Of a DNA stretch of 64,000 bases, positions 41,800 to 51,108 are shown in pieces. A program made the translations under genes and the position numbers. The DNA is taken from the NCBI GenBank assembly GCA_020638395.1, contig JACKIP010000004.1:107521-171520 (forward strand), read 5' to 3'. The stretch's first letter is position 1; each line of letters starts with the position of its first letter. The stretch comes from Rhodospirillales bacterium. GTDB lineage: Bacteria > Pseudomonadota > Alphaproteobacteria > Micavibrionales > Micavibrionaceae. Below the pieces are notes generated by a model. That model was not told where the DNA came from. It did not search any database and saw nothing but the letters and a program-made list of their open reading frames with translations.

Positions 41800-43728
41800 T
41801 TACTTCCCGATCCCGACCCAGACGTCCCCTTCACAATACTGCATGACGCTATGATCGGCATTATAAATCATTTCTCCCTCAACCCCGGCGGGATTGCTGC
41901 ACCCGACGCCGCCATCTCCCGGCGGTCCCATGGCGTGAACACCATAGTCCGATTGAAACTGCATTAAATGGTCATCGGCATTATATTCGATCTTACCGGG
42001 GGTAAATCCCAACACCCCGGCGGTAAACACATACGCACTCCCGGCACCATTCACCCCGCCGGGATCGTCATAAAAAGCCCCAACCACAGCTGTTGTTCCA
42101 TCCACCACCACACTATTCCCAAAAATATCACTCGCCGTCGGGTCGGGATTATTGAGTGTCGCAAGTAAATTCCCAGTCGTCGTGTCAAATACATACGCAC
42201 TCCCGGCACCACTCACCCCACCGGGGTCATCAGCAGGAGCCCCGACCACGGCCGTGGTCCCGCTTACTGCTACACTCATCCCAAAATGATCGTCCGCTGC
42301 AGGGGCTGGATTATTCAGCGTTGTAATTAAATTCCCGGTCGTGGTATCAAACACATACGCACTCCCGGCGTCATTCACCCCGCCGGGATCATCAAGAAAA
42401 GCCCCTACTACCGCCGTCGTTCCACTCACCGCCACTATCCACCCAAAATAATCCGCCAACGTTGGATCAGGATTATTGAGGGTTGCAACCAGGTTCCCGG
42501 TGATGGCATCAAACACATACGCACTCCCAGCCCCAAACACGCCTCCGGGAGAATCCCAATAAGCTCCAATCACCGCCGTTGTGCCACTCACCGCCACGCT
42601 CTTTCCAAATTGATCACTCGCTGTTGGATCAGGGTTATTGAGGGTCGCAATCAAGTTTCCCGTCGTCGTATCAAACACATACGCACTCCCGACGTCATTC
42701 ACCCCGCCGGGGTCATCAAAAGGTACGCCGATCACAGCCGTCGTTCCACTCACCGCAACACTATTTCCAAAACCATCGCTTGCAGCCGGAACCGGGTTCG
42801 GGATGGTGGGGCTTTGCGTTGCGGTGCCCCAATCCGCGCCTCCACCACCGGACGGTGCGGCCGTTCCGGCCGTAAACACATACACACTCCCGGCGTTACT
42901 CACCCCGCCGGGGTCATCATAAGGAGCTCCCACCACAGCCGTCGCCCCGCTCATCGCCACACTATTCCCAAAGTTATCACCCCATGTTGGATCCGGATTA
43001 TTGAGTGTCGCAAGCAAAGTCCCGGTGGTGGTATCGAACACATACGCACTCCCGGCACCACTCACCCCACCAGGGTCATCTAGATACGCTCCCACCACGG
43101 CCGTCGTCCCGCTCACCGCCACACTATACCCAAAATAATCACTTGCCGTCGGAGCAGGATTGTTGAGGGTTGCAATTAAATTCCCAGTCGTCGTGTCAAA
43201 TACATACGCACTTCCAGCCCCAGTCACTCCGCCGGGATCGTCTTCAAAAGCCCCGATAACAGCTACTGTTCCATCTACTGCAACATTTACCCCAAAATAA
43301 TCACTTGCCGTCGGAGCAGGATTGTTGAGAGTCGCAACTAAATTTCCGGTGGTGGTATCAAACACATAGGCACTCCCGGCGTCACTCACCCCACCGGGGT
43401 CATCAAAAGGTACGCCGATCACGGCCGTCGTCCCGCTCACCGCCACACTATATCCAAACCCATCGATCGCTGCCGGAACCGGGTTCGGGATGGTGGGGCT
43501 TTGCGTTGCGGTGCCCCAATCCGCGCCTCCTCCGGAAATGGCCCGCCCCATCGCAACCCAGTCCGTCCCGTCGCAATACTGCGCCATGTGATGATCTGCA
43601 TTAAAAATCATCTTCCCCGCCGTGCCTGCCGGGCTGGAACAGGCCGCCTCCGCCTGATTTATCAAACAGAGCGCCCCAAGCATCAATGATATCCCGCGCA
43701 ATAGAAAACGGACCGGTTGTTTCATCAA
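41800..43728 (-). CDS. Secreted FG-GAP-like repeat protein
   Basis: 642 residues. A signal peptide (MMKQPVRFLLRGISLMLGAL to AEA) is followed by a small Cys-containing module (CSSPAGTAGKMIFNADHHMA...QYCDGTDW). Nine 54-residue repeats follow in two blocks of four and five, each repeat of the form DDPGGV..AGSAYVFDTTTG, NL.ATLNNP.PT.SD.FG, SVAVSGTTAVVGA. Each block starts ADWGTATQSPTIPNPVPAA. The C-terminus repeats the Cys module (CSNPAGVEGEMIYNADHSVM...QYCEGDVW). The repeats resemble FG-GAP_2 beta-propeller blades. Likely secreted or surface-exposed. It starts 6 bp after the giant gene and is probably co-transcribed with it. Function unknown; binding or adhesion is a guess. Confidence 0.85.
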   Translation of the reverse strand: MMKQPVRFLLRGISLMLGALCLINQAEAACSSPAGTAGKMIFNADHHMAQYCDGTDWVAMGRAISGGGADWGTATQSPTIPNPVPAAIDGFGYSVAVSGTTAVIGVPFDDPGGVSDAGSAYVFDTTTGNLVATLNNPAPTASDYFGVNVAVDGTVAVIGAFEDDPGGVTGAGSAYVFDTTTGNLIATLNNPAPTASDYFGYSVAVSGTTAVVGAYLDDPGGVSGAGSAYVFDTTTGTLLATLNNPDPTWGDNFGNSVAMSGATAVVGAPYDDPGGVSNAGSVYVFTAGTAAPSGGGGADWGTATQSPTIPNPVPAASDGFGNSVAVSGTTAVIGVPFDDPGGVNDVGSAYVFDTTTGNLIATLNNPDPTASDQFGKSVAVSGTTAVIGAYWDSPGGVFGAGSAYVFDAITGNLVATLNNPDPTLADYFGWIVAVSGTTAVVGAFLDDPGGVNDAGSAYVFDTTTGNLITTLNNPAPAADDHFGMSVAVSGTTAVVGAPADDPGGVSGAGSAYVFDTTTGNLLATLNNPDPTASDIFGNSVVVDGTTAVVGAFYDDPGGVNGAGSAYVFTAGVLGFTPGKIEYNADDHLMQFQSDYGVHAMGPPGDGGVGCSNPAGVEGEMIYNADHSVMQYCEGDVWVGIGK

Positions 43729-43734
43729 ATCTCT

Positions 43735-46700
43735 TTATCCCTGTCTTGAAATTACAGAACGCCGCGACAGAACTACCCCGCCACCGATCATCAATAGTAG
43801 CATCAGGAAGGCGGCGCTCCCAGATCCGGCATTACTGATTCCATACCCGGTATGCAGATTCAAACCATCCACGTTTTGTTTTAACCCGTCCAAAGCGGCC
43901 AGAACCTGATCCTGTTTTGCTTTAGTTGTGGCCAATTCGGCTTTTAAAATTTCGTTTTCAGATTTCAGTTCTTTTACGGCTTCCACCAACAGAGCCGTAA
44001 ATTCCTGATAGCGGACGGATTTCATCTCATCCGGATTATCCGGGCTGTCAACAAGATCAGGGAACACTTTTTCCAATTCCTGAGCAATCACACCATAGCG
44101 TAATTGTCCCTGCCCGTCTTTCAAACGGTAGGTATAGCCCTGCACTTGGGACAACTTTTCCAGTGTTTCTGCACGGTCTAGCTTGACAATATCTTTTTTC
44201 AGACGCATATCCGAAACAGAAGAGCCCATGGCCACCCAGGCCCCGGCCTCGCGCACCTCAAATCCCGGCGTATCGGTATTATACCGGATCATGCCATTGA
44301 CCGGAGTTCCCGGCTGTTGCGCCGTCGTTCCGGAGGGCACGATAATCGCGTCGGTTGCCGCGCCAGTATCAATCGTGGCGCGTGCCGCCAGTTGTGTCGC
44401 CGGAACTGCCGGATCTATCACCAGTTTGCCCCCGAATACCCCCATGGTATTATTCGCAGACATGATAACGCCACCATCCTGATCTCCCATAAAGATCCCC
44501 ATGGACTGGATTCCTGTTACCTGCGGCTTGGTCGTTATGGTCACCGCATCATCCACAAGACCAATGGCAAAAGAGCCATCACCCTTCCCATTGCCAGCCG
44601 TCCCATCCCCGGCAACAACAGAGCTCCCCATAGATGTACTGTTTATTCCGCTTGAAACATTACCATTTCCAATTGACAGACTTGACATACCGCTTGAAAC
44701 ATTACCATTTCCGATAGACAGACTTGATATGCCACTTGCCGTACTACCAGCCCCAATTGACGTACTCATCATACCACTCGCAATAGAACTCGGACCAATA
44801 GCAGTGCTGTTAGTATTACTTGCTGATGCACTGTTTCCTAATGCAATAGCTTGCGTCCCCGCCACTGTCGTACTAGTCCCTAAAGCAATCCCCTGCGTTC
44901 CTGTCACATTTGAGCCATTTCCCACAGCAAAACTCTGTGTACCTTTAGCTGTCGCATTTGCTCCTAATGCCACACTATAATCCCCTACATTAGCATTATC
45001 CCACTGTGTGCCATTGACATATCCCGCACGGAATGCCCCTTTTGATTTATCAAAAAACATACGGGCATCGTGACTGGAATTACCATCATCCGCCAGTTGC
45101 GGAGAGCCAAAGACAAAATCTGCCGTCGCATAAGGAGCCGACGCATCAACCGCACTGACCAGCTCACTTCCTGCAGCCCCGGCCACCTGGAACACGCCCC
45201 CTGAAGAAGAGGAGATCATATTCGTCCAAGCTCCGGCCTGATAGCCTTCGAATTTAGCGGTGGTACTGTTATACCGGATCATGCCGTTGACCGGAGTTCC
45301 CGGCTGTTGCGCCGTCGTTCCGGAGGGCACGATAATCGCGTCGGTTGCCGCGCCAGTATCAATCGTGGCGCGTGCCGCCAGTTGTGTCGCCGGAACTGCC
45401 GGATCTATCACCAGTTTGCCCCCGAATACCCCCATGGTATTATTCGCAGACATGATAACGCCACCATCCTGATCTCCCATGAAGATCCCCATGGACTGGA
45501 TTCCTGTTACCTGCGGCTTGGTCGTTATGGTCACCGCATCATCCACAAGGCCAATGGCAAAAGAGCCATCACCCTTCCCATTGCCAGCCGTCCCATCCCC
45601 GGCAACAACAGAGCTCCCCATAGATGTACTGTTTATTCCGCTTGAAACATTACCATTTCCAATTGACAGACTTGACATACCGCTTGAAACATTACCATTT
45701 CCGATAGACAGACTTGATATGCCACTTGCCGTACTACCAGCCCCAATTGACGTACTCATCATACCACTCGCAATAGAACTCGGACCAATAGCAGTGCTGT
45801 TAGTATTACTTGCTGATGCACTGTTTCCTAATGCAATAGCTTGCGTCCCCGCCACTGTCGTACCAGTCCCTAAAGCAATCCCCTGCGTTCCTGTCACATT
45901 TGAGCCATTTCCCACAGCAAAACTCTGTGTACCTTTAGCTGTCGCATTTGCTCCTAATGCCACACTATAATCCCCTACATTAGCATTATCCCACTGTGTG
46001 CCATTGACATATCCCGCACGGAATGCCCCTTTTGATTTATCAAAAAACATACGGGCATCGTGACTGGAATTACCATCATCCGCCAGTTGCGGAGAGCCAA
46101 AGACAAAATCTGCCGTCGCATAAGGAGCCGACGCATCAACCGCACTGACCAGCTCACTTCCTGCAGCCCCGGCCACCTGGAACACGCCCCCTGAAGAAGA
46201 GGAGATCATATTCGTCCAAGCTCCGGCCTGATAGCCTTCGAATTTAGCGGTGGTACTGTTATACCGGATCATGCCGTTGACCGGAGTTCCCGGCTGTTGC
46301 GCCGTCGTTCCGGAGGGCACGATAATCGCGTCGGTTGCCGCGCCAGTATCAATCGTGGCGCGTGCCGTCAGTTGTGTCGCCGGAACCGCCGGATCTATCA
46401 CCAGTTTGCCCCCGAATACCCCCATGGTATTATTCGCAGACATGATAACGCCACCATCCTGATCTCCCATGAAGATCCCCATGGACTGGATTCCTGTTAC
46501 CTGCGGCTTGGTCGTTATGGTCACCGCATCATCCACAAGGCCAATGGCAAAAGAGCCATCACCCTTCCCATTGCCAGCCGTCCCATCCCCGGCAACAACA
46601 GAGCTCCCCATAGATGTACTGTTTATTCCGCTTGAAACATTACCATTTCCAATTGACAGACTTGACATACCGCTTGAAACATTACCATTTCCGATAGACA

Positions 46701-49700
46701 GACTTGATATGCCACTTGCCGTACTACCAGCCCCAATTGACGTACTCATCATACCACTCGCAATAGAACTCGGACCAATAGCAGTGCTGTTAGTATTACT
46801 TGCTGATGCACTGTTTCCTAATGCAATAGCTTGCGTCCCCGCCACTGTCGTACCAGTCCCTAAAGCAATCCCCTGCGTTCCTGTCACATTTGAGCCATTT
46901 CCCACAGCAAAACTCTGTGTACCTTTAGCTGTCGCATTTGCTCCTAATGCCACACTATAATCCCCTACATTAGCATTATCCCACTGTGTGCCATTGACAT
47001 ATCCCGCACGGAATGCCCCTTTTGATTTATCAAAAAACATACGGGCATCGTGACTGGAATTACCATCATCCGCCAGTTGCGGAGAGCCAAAGACAAAATC
47101 TGCCGTCGCATAAGGAGCCGACGCATCAACCGCACTGACCAGCTCACTTCCTGCAGCCCCGGCCACCTGGAACACGCCCCCTGAAGAAGAGGAGATCATA
47201 TTCGTCCAAGCTCCGGCCTGATAGCCTTCGAATTTAGCGGTGGTACTGTTATACCGGATCATGCCGTTGACCGGAGTTCCCGGCTGTTGCGCCGTCGTTC
47301 CGGAGGGCACGATGATCGCGTCGGTTCCGGCAAGATGTAGTGAGGCACCCGGAGTTGCCGTGCCAATCCCGATCCGGTTCGCGCTCGAGTCAATCACAAA
47401 GGTATTGCTGTCAAAGTTGAAATCTGCACTATTGCTATCCATATCAATGGTCGTGGTGGCATCGAGAGTCATCGCATCCTTGAATTTATCCCAATCCAGA
47501 TCATCGTCGGCAATTAGTCCACTCACCGCCTGCGCAATCCATTCTGTTCCGTCAAAGGTCAAGACCTCATCTGTCGCCGGGGTCGGCGCGTTCACATCGG
47601 ACAGATCGTCCAGGACATCCACAATGTTGCTGGTCGGGGCAGCGGCGCCCGTGACTCCATCCAGCAACAAGGCATCCGCCTGCGCCGTCCCGACGACTTC
47701 CAGTTCGCTGGCCGGGTCATTAGTGCCAATTCCGACATTTCCGCCGTTATAATAGATCTCCGCAGGACCTTCCGGGCCGTCATCCTTCCATTTTCCACTC
47801 AAACCATTAGAGTCCGTCCCAAAACTGGCCCACCCCCCATTTTCATACCCTTCGAAACGATTGGTCGTACTGTTATAGCGGATCATCCCGTTGACATCCG
47901 TTCCGCCGGCAGCGGCAGGCCGCTGCGCTGTTGTTCCAGAGGCCAGAACTACCGCATCCGTTGCCGCACCAACATCAAGCGCAGCGCGTGCCGCCAGTTG
48001 TGTCGCCGGAACCGCCGGATCAATCACGAATTTTCCACCAAACAGTCCCATGGTATTGTTGGCGCTCATTACAACTCCGTCCTGATCTCCCATAAAGATC
48101 CCCATGGACTGAATTCCTGTCACCTGCGGTCTGGTTGTCAGTGTCACCGCATCATCAATCAGACCAACGGCAAATGACCCATCGCCCAGCCCGCTGCCCG
48201 CCGTTCCATTCCCGGCGACAGCGCCGGAACCGATGGCTGTGCTGGCGATTCCGCTGGCAATTGTATTATATCCCGATGCAAACGCCGCATCGCCGTTGGC
48301 AAGGCTTCCTGCGCCCAACGCCACACTGTAACTTCCCACATTCGCGTCATCCCATTCCGAGCCTGTCACGGTCCCGGCGCGGAAAGCGCCTTTTGATTTA
48401 TCAAAGAACATCCGGGAATCATGAGTTGCGTCCGCATCATCGGCCAGTTGCGGAGAGCCAAACACAAAATCAGAGGTGGCATGAGGAGCCTTGGCATTCA
48501 CCGACCGGACAACTTCGCTGCCCGCCGCGCCGGTTACTTCAAAAATATTGCCAAACCCGCTGGCGATACCGCTGGCGGTGAAACAGTTTGCACCGTCTTC
48601 GTCACAATATTGAACCGCTCCGACCTGCCCTTCGACATCCAGCAGCAAGGTTCCTGACGCTGCTGTATCACCGATAACTGTCGTTCCCAGGTTTTCAAGA
48701 CCTTCGCCATCCGCATCACTACCATTCTGCAGAACAACTTCGATATTAGAGGACGTTGCCGGCGTTCCGCCTGAGCCATCATTCTGATCTCCAGTACATT
48801 CCCAGCTATCCCCGTCCCACCAGCTATATTGACCGGAGGTACAGGTTTTAGGGGTAAAATCATTTCCATCCCAATAATAATGGCTGCCGCTGATCGACCC
48901 GGTCACGGCGAGATCTCCTCCCACGGCGGTATTTCCGTTCGTGGCATTTACCGTGAATTTGTTGGTATTGACCGCGAAATCTCCGCTGACATCAAGCGTT
49001 CCATTGATAACCGTGTCATCATTGAGAGTCAGATCTCCCAAGGAATCAAACACATTACCGCGCAAGTCCGACGTCCCCACAACAACCAGATTCCCGTCAA
49101 TATTGGCATCTGCATCAAAATCAACATTCCCCTGCGCATTCAGCGTTCCGGCAATCACCGTATTCCCGGAAGTTGCTTCCACCGTAAATTTACCGCTATT
49201 CACGTCCACATCTCCGGAAATATCCAGATTATCTGAAATCGTGACATCCGCCGCGGAGTTGGAAATCGCCCCCTGCACATCCAGCGTACTGTCGAAATCA
49301 ACCGCTCCGGTTGCATTCAGAGTCGTAACCGTTGTCGCCCCGGCACTCAGAGTTCCGCTGATCGTCGTATTTCCAGCACCCAGTGTGCCGGTTGTCACCA
49401 CATTCAACGCCCCGGCATTCAAAGACGTCGCATTAATTGCCACAACTTCAGAGCCATCCACATCCACGGTTACTTTTTTCGTGGTGTCATTAACTTCGAC
49501 CTTGGTTGTTGTTGTATCCCCCGAGTCATGTTCGATTTTTGTCAGATCAGATGCACCGGCCGCCACGTTTACCCAGCCGGCTCCTGCTCCGCCATCATAA
49601 TCACAAATTTGCAGAGTGGGTGGATCGGTCAAAGTATAGCGCCGCACGACCCCTTCATTTGCCGCAGAGGTACAGCTTCCGGATGTATTTTCATCCGGCA

Positions 49701-50481
49701 AAAGCAAAGAGCCGGATAATCCGGACAGGTCAAGCTTGCTGGCTCCGGAGAAACTGGCTCCGCCGGTCACTTCCAGATCCTTGGCAATTTCAGCTTTATT
49801 GCTGTCCGTTGCTTTGATTTTCCAAAGCCCGCCCGCAAAGGTCTGCGCCACCCCATAGGTGGTGTCCATAATAATATCGTCTGCACCAGACGGCTTGCTG
49901 GCCAGTTTTTCCGATCCATCCAAAGACCCGTTATTATTCGCATCCGCCGTGGCAAAATCGTTACAGGTCGTATTAAAAACCCGGTCCGGCCCTGCTGAAA
50001 CAATCGAAATGATTGTGTAATCCGTCGAGGCGCCATCTCCGTCAATCAAAGCAACCTGAGACCCTCCGGTATTACAATCCGTGTGATTCACTGTCGCGCC
50101 GGCATCCCAGACGCAATATCCGTACTTTGTGCCCCACGGGTCGGTTTTACTCACCCCAAATGTGTCGGGAAGGAATCCTCCATTCACCGGAGCGTCTTCG
50201 GCTCCCGGTGCTTTTGCCGGAATCGGCTCGATACTGTTATCGCCGTCACAGTCGGACAACGGCGATCCGGAGGGCAAAACGGGATCATCAATTGCTTCTA
50301 TAACGGCCAGCTTTGCGGCAATTTGCATTTCGCTTTCTGCCTGAGTGCGTTTATTGACTTCCACCATCGTGGTCAGGGGGCCGCGCATGATGCTCATGGA
50401 TGCGGCGCCGATGACTCCGACCACCGCGACCGCACCAAACAGTGCGAAGAAGACGTTTCCACGTTCGTTTTGATATCCCAT
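43735..50481 (-). CDS. Giant fibre-like surface protein with pseudopilin-like N-terminus and peptidase S74 chaperone domain
   Basis: 2248 residues. An N-terminal hydrophobic helix (about 8-32, NVFFALFGAVAVVGVIG) leads into an amphipathic helix. About 60-220 resembles a type II secretion pseudopilin (DPWGTKYGYC, IISIVSAGPDRVF). About 230-560 holds degenerate beta repeats (GTLDVSGD, NGNTAV). YadA-head-type repeats follow (SVALGAGSLANGDAAFASG; SxAIGxxSxAxG). Residues about 1077-2067 are three near-identical 330-residue units. Ser2090 begins SDMRLKKDI, the S74 autocleavage site with Ser and Lys five residues apart, followed by YGVIAQELEKVFPDLV, a coiled coil and a C-terminal membrane segment (AAFLMLLLMIGGGVVL) with RR. 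S74 domains trimerise and release phage tail fibres. No other phage genes are near, so I infer a cell-surface fibre or adhesin. Confidence 0.85.
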   Translation of the reverse strand: MGYQNERGNVFFALFGAVAVVGVIGAASMSIMRGPLTTMVEVNKRTQAESEMQIAAKLAVIEAIDDPVLPSGSPLSDCDGDNSIEPIPAKAPGAEDAPVNGGFLPDTFGVSKTDPWGTKYGYCVWDAGATVNHTDCNTGGSQVALIDGDGASTDYTIISIVSAGPDRVFNTTCNDFATADANNNGSLDGSEKLASKPSGADDIIMDTTYGVAQTFAGGLWKIKATDSNKAEIAKDLEVTGGASFSGASKLDLSGLSGSLLLPDENTSGSCTSAANEGVVRRYTLTDPPTLQICDYDGGAGAGWVNVAAGASDLTKIEHDSGDTTTTKVEVNDTTKKVTVDVDGSEVVAINATSLNAGALNVVTTGTLGAGNTTISGTLSAGATTVTTLNATGAVDFDSTLDVQGAISNSAADVTISDNLDISGDVDVNSGKFTVEATSGNTVIAGTLNAQGNVDFDADANIDGNLVVVGTSDLRGNVFDSLGDLTLNDDTVINGTLDVSGDFAVNTNKFTVNATNGNTAVGGDLAVTGSISGSHYYWDGNDFTPKTCTSGQYSWWDGDSWECTGDQNDGSGGTPATSSNIEVVLQNGSDADGEGLENLGTTVIGDTAASGTLLLDVEGQVGAVQYCDEDGANCFTASGIASGFGNIFEVTGAAGSEVVRSVNAKAPHATSDFVFGSPQLADDADATHDSRMFFDKSKGAFRAGTVTGSEWDDANVGSYSVALGAGSLANGDAAFASGYNTIASGIASTAIGSGAVAGNGTAGSGLGDGSFAVGLIDDAVTLTTRPQVTGIQSMGIFMGDQDGVVMSANNTMGLFGGKFVIDPAVPATQLAARAALDVGAATDAVVLASGTTAQRPAAAGGTDVNGMIRYNSTTNRFEGYENGGWASFGTDSNGLSGKWKDDGPEGPAEIYYNGGNVGIGTNDPASELEVVGTAQADALLLDGVTGAAAPTSNIVDVLDDLSDVNAPTPATDEVLTFDGTEWIAQAVSGLIADDDLDWDKFKDAMTLDATTTIDMDSNSADFNFDSNTFVIDSSANRIGIGTATPGASLHLAGTDAIIVPSGTTAQQPGTPVNGMIRYNSTTAKFEGYQAGAWTNMISSSSGGVFQVAGAAGSELVSAVDASAPYATADFVFGSPQLADDGNSSHDARMFFDKSKGAFRAGYVNGTQWDNANVGDYSVALGANATAKGTQSFAVGNGSNVTGTQGIALGTGTTVAGTQAIALGNSASASNTNSTAIGPSSIASGMMSTSIGAGSTASGISSLSIGNGNVSSGMSSLSIGNGNVSSGINSTSMGSSVVAGDGTAGNGKGDGSFAIGLVDDAVTITTKPQVTGIQSMGIFMGDQDGGVIMSANNTMGVFGGKLVIDPAVPATQLTARATIDTGAATDAIIVPSGTTAQQPGTPVNGMIRYNSTTAKFEGYQAGAWTNMISSSSGGVFQVAGAAGSELVSAVDASAPYATADFVFGSPQLADDGNSSHDARMFFDKSKGAFRAGYVNGTQWDNANVGDYSVALGANATAKGTQSFAVGNGSNVTGTQGIALGTGTTVAGTQAIALGNSASASNTNSTAIGPSSIASGMMSTSIGAGSTASGISSLSIGNGNVSSGMSSLSIGNGNVSSGINSTSMGSSVVAGDGTAGNGKGDGSFAIGLVDDAVTITTKPQVTGIQSMGIFMGDQDGGVIMSANNTMGVFGGKLVIDPAVPATQLAARATIDTGAATDAIIVPSGTTAQQPGTPVNGMIRYNSTTAKFEGYQAGAWTNMISSSSGGVFQVAGAAGSELVSAVDASAPYATADFVFGSPQLADDGNSSHDARMFFDKSKGAFRAGYVNGTQWDNANVGDYSVALGANATAKGTQSFAVGNGSNVTGTQGIALGTSTTVAGTQAIALGNSASASNTNSTAIGPSSIASGMMSTSIGAGSTASGISSLSIGNGNVSSGMSSLSIGNGNVSSGINSTSMGSSVVAGDGTAGNGKGDGSFAIGLVDDAVTITTKPQVTGIQSMGIFMGDQDGGVIMSANNTMGVFGGKLVIDPAVPATQLAARATIDTGAATDAIIVPSGTTAQQPGTPVNGMIRYNTDTPGFEVREAGAWVAMGSSVSDMRLKKDIVKLDRAETLEKLSQVQGYTYRLKDGQGQLRYGVIAQELEKVFPDLVDSPDNPDEMKSVRYQEFTALLVEAVKELKSENEILKAELATTKAKQDQVLAALDGLKQNVDGLNLHTGYGISNAGSGSAAFLMLLLMIGGGVVLSRRSVISRQG
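44281..47250. repeat. Three near-identical 990-bp tandem repeats inside the giant gene
   Basis: Units 44281-45270, 45271-46260 and 46261-47250, followed by about 60 bp of a fourth (to about 47320) before divergence. Each equals 330 codons, so frame is kept. Only a handful of base differences were seen (for example near 44491, 44550, 44873, 46368 and 46386). Each unit also holds a 42-bp direct duplication (CTTGAAACATTACCATTTCC twice). Such identity points to recent duplication or ongoing homogenisation. Confidence 0.95.
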
Positions 50482-50699
50482 ACCCCGGATCCCTTTTATT
50501 ATCTATTATCGTCAAATTATTCAGAATAAGCTTTTTGCGAAAAGAAATGCCGAATCGGCAGTGCCCAAATAAAATTTTATTTTAATTCAACTCTTTACAC
50601 AAGAACCCTTATCCAGAGGCAAGAATACATATGCCTCCATTTTCTATTTTAGATAAAAAGAGTTACGGGAAGATTAAGAGAAACAATGTACTGGAAACA

Positions 50700-50781
50700 A
50701 AGAAAGGTTACGAGGCTTACCATCCCTCAATTTCGTCATCACACGGTTTTCGAAGAAAGTCCGTGTAATCCATAATGTCGA
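50700..50781. repeat. Dispersed palindromic element (family D)
   Basis: GGTTACGAGGCTTACCATCC, CTCAATTTCGTCATCACACGG, and GTCCGTGTAATCCAT. The 50482-50699 stretch before it, upstream of the giant gene, is AT-rich; I see no confident promoter there. Confidence 0.65.
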
Positions 50782-50920
50782 TATAGAAACCTATGCAAAA
50801 GCCCAGACTCGTCATTCTGAGCCGCAGAAGAATGATCTTAACCCGTTGAAACAAAATATTCTTCACTTCGCTCAGAATGACGGTTTTGTAAAATTACAAC
50901 CTTTTGCAGAGGGTTCTATA
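50782..50920. repeat. MITE-like element, family E, intact copy
   Basis: 139 bp with inverted ends: TATAGAAACCTATGCAAAAG on the left, CTTTTGCAGAGGGTTCTATA on the right. Inside are CGTCATTCTGAGCCGCAG and CGCTCAGAATGACGG, which can pair, and TTAACCCGTTGAAACAAAA. TATA at both ends suggests TA target duplication. Confidence 0.8.
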
Positions 50921-51080
50921 GTAATTTTATTTATTTCAGGACATTCCTCGGTGCCTCCCTCACACGCCTTTGTGCGTGTGATCCATATTGATTCTTTAAC
51001 CACAGAGGCACGGGGCGCGCAGAGGTTTTTACAAAAACCGAAAGAACTTTGTTTTACTTTGCGGTTTAAAAATTAAGTTT
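50921..51080. repeat. Composite repeat (TATAGTAATTTTAT start plus family A)
   Basis: TTTCAGGACATTCCTCGGTG, a CACACGCCTTTGTGCGTGTG palindrome, then ACCACAGAGGCACGGGGCGC to CTTTGCGGTTTAAAAATTAAG. The same series occurs at 14693 and 53755. It ends about 30 bp from the ABC1 kinase stop. Confidence 0.7.
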
Positions 51081-51108
51081 TGAGGGGATGGTACGGTTAT
51101 GAAGAGTT

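Noticed and set aside
44317..46635. Repeated plus-strand frames of 112 codons (44317, 45307, 46297) and minus-strand 60-codon frames
   Set aside because: They recur every 990 bp only because the giant gene is tandemly repeated; they are shadows of it.
41800..47250. Regularly spaced repeats that could suggest a CRISPR array
   Set aside because: The 162-bp and 990-bp periods encode protein repeats with no unique spacers; no cas genes are present.
43735..50481. Prophage because of the S74 domain
   Set aside because: No capsid, terminase, portal, tail or integrase genes lie in the window, and the protein has membrane segments at both ends.
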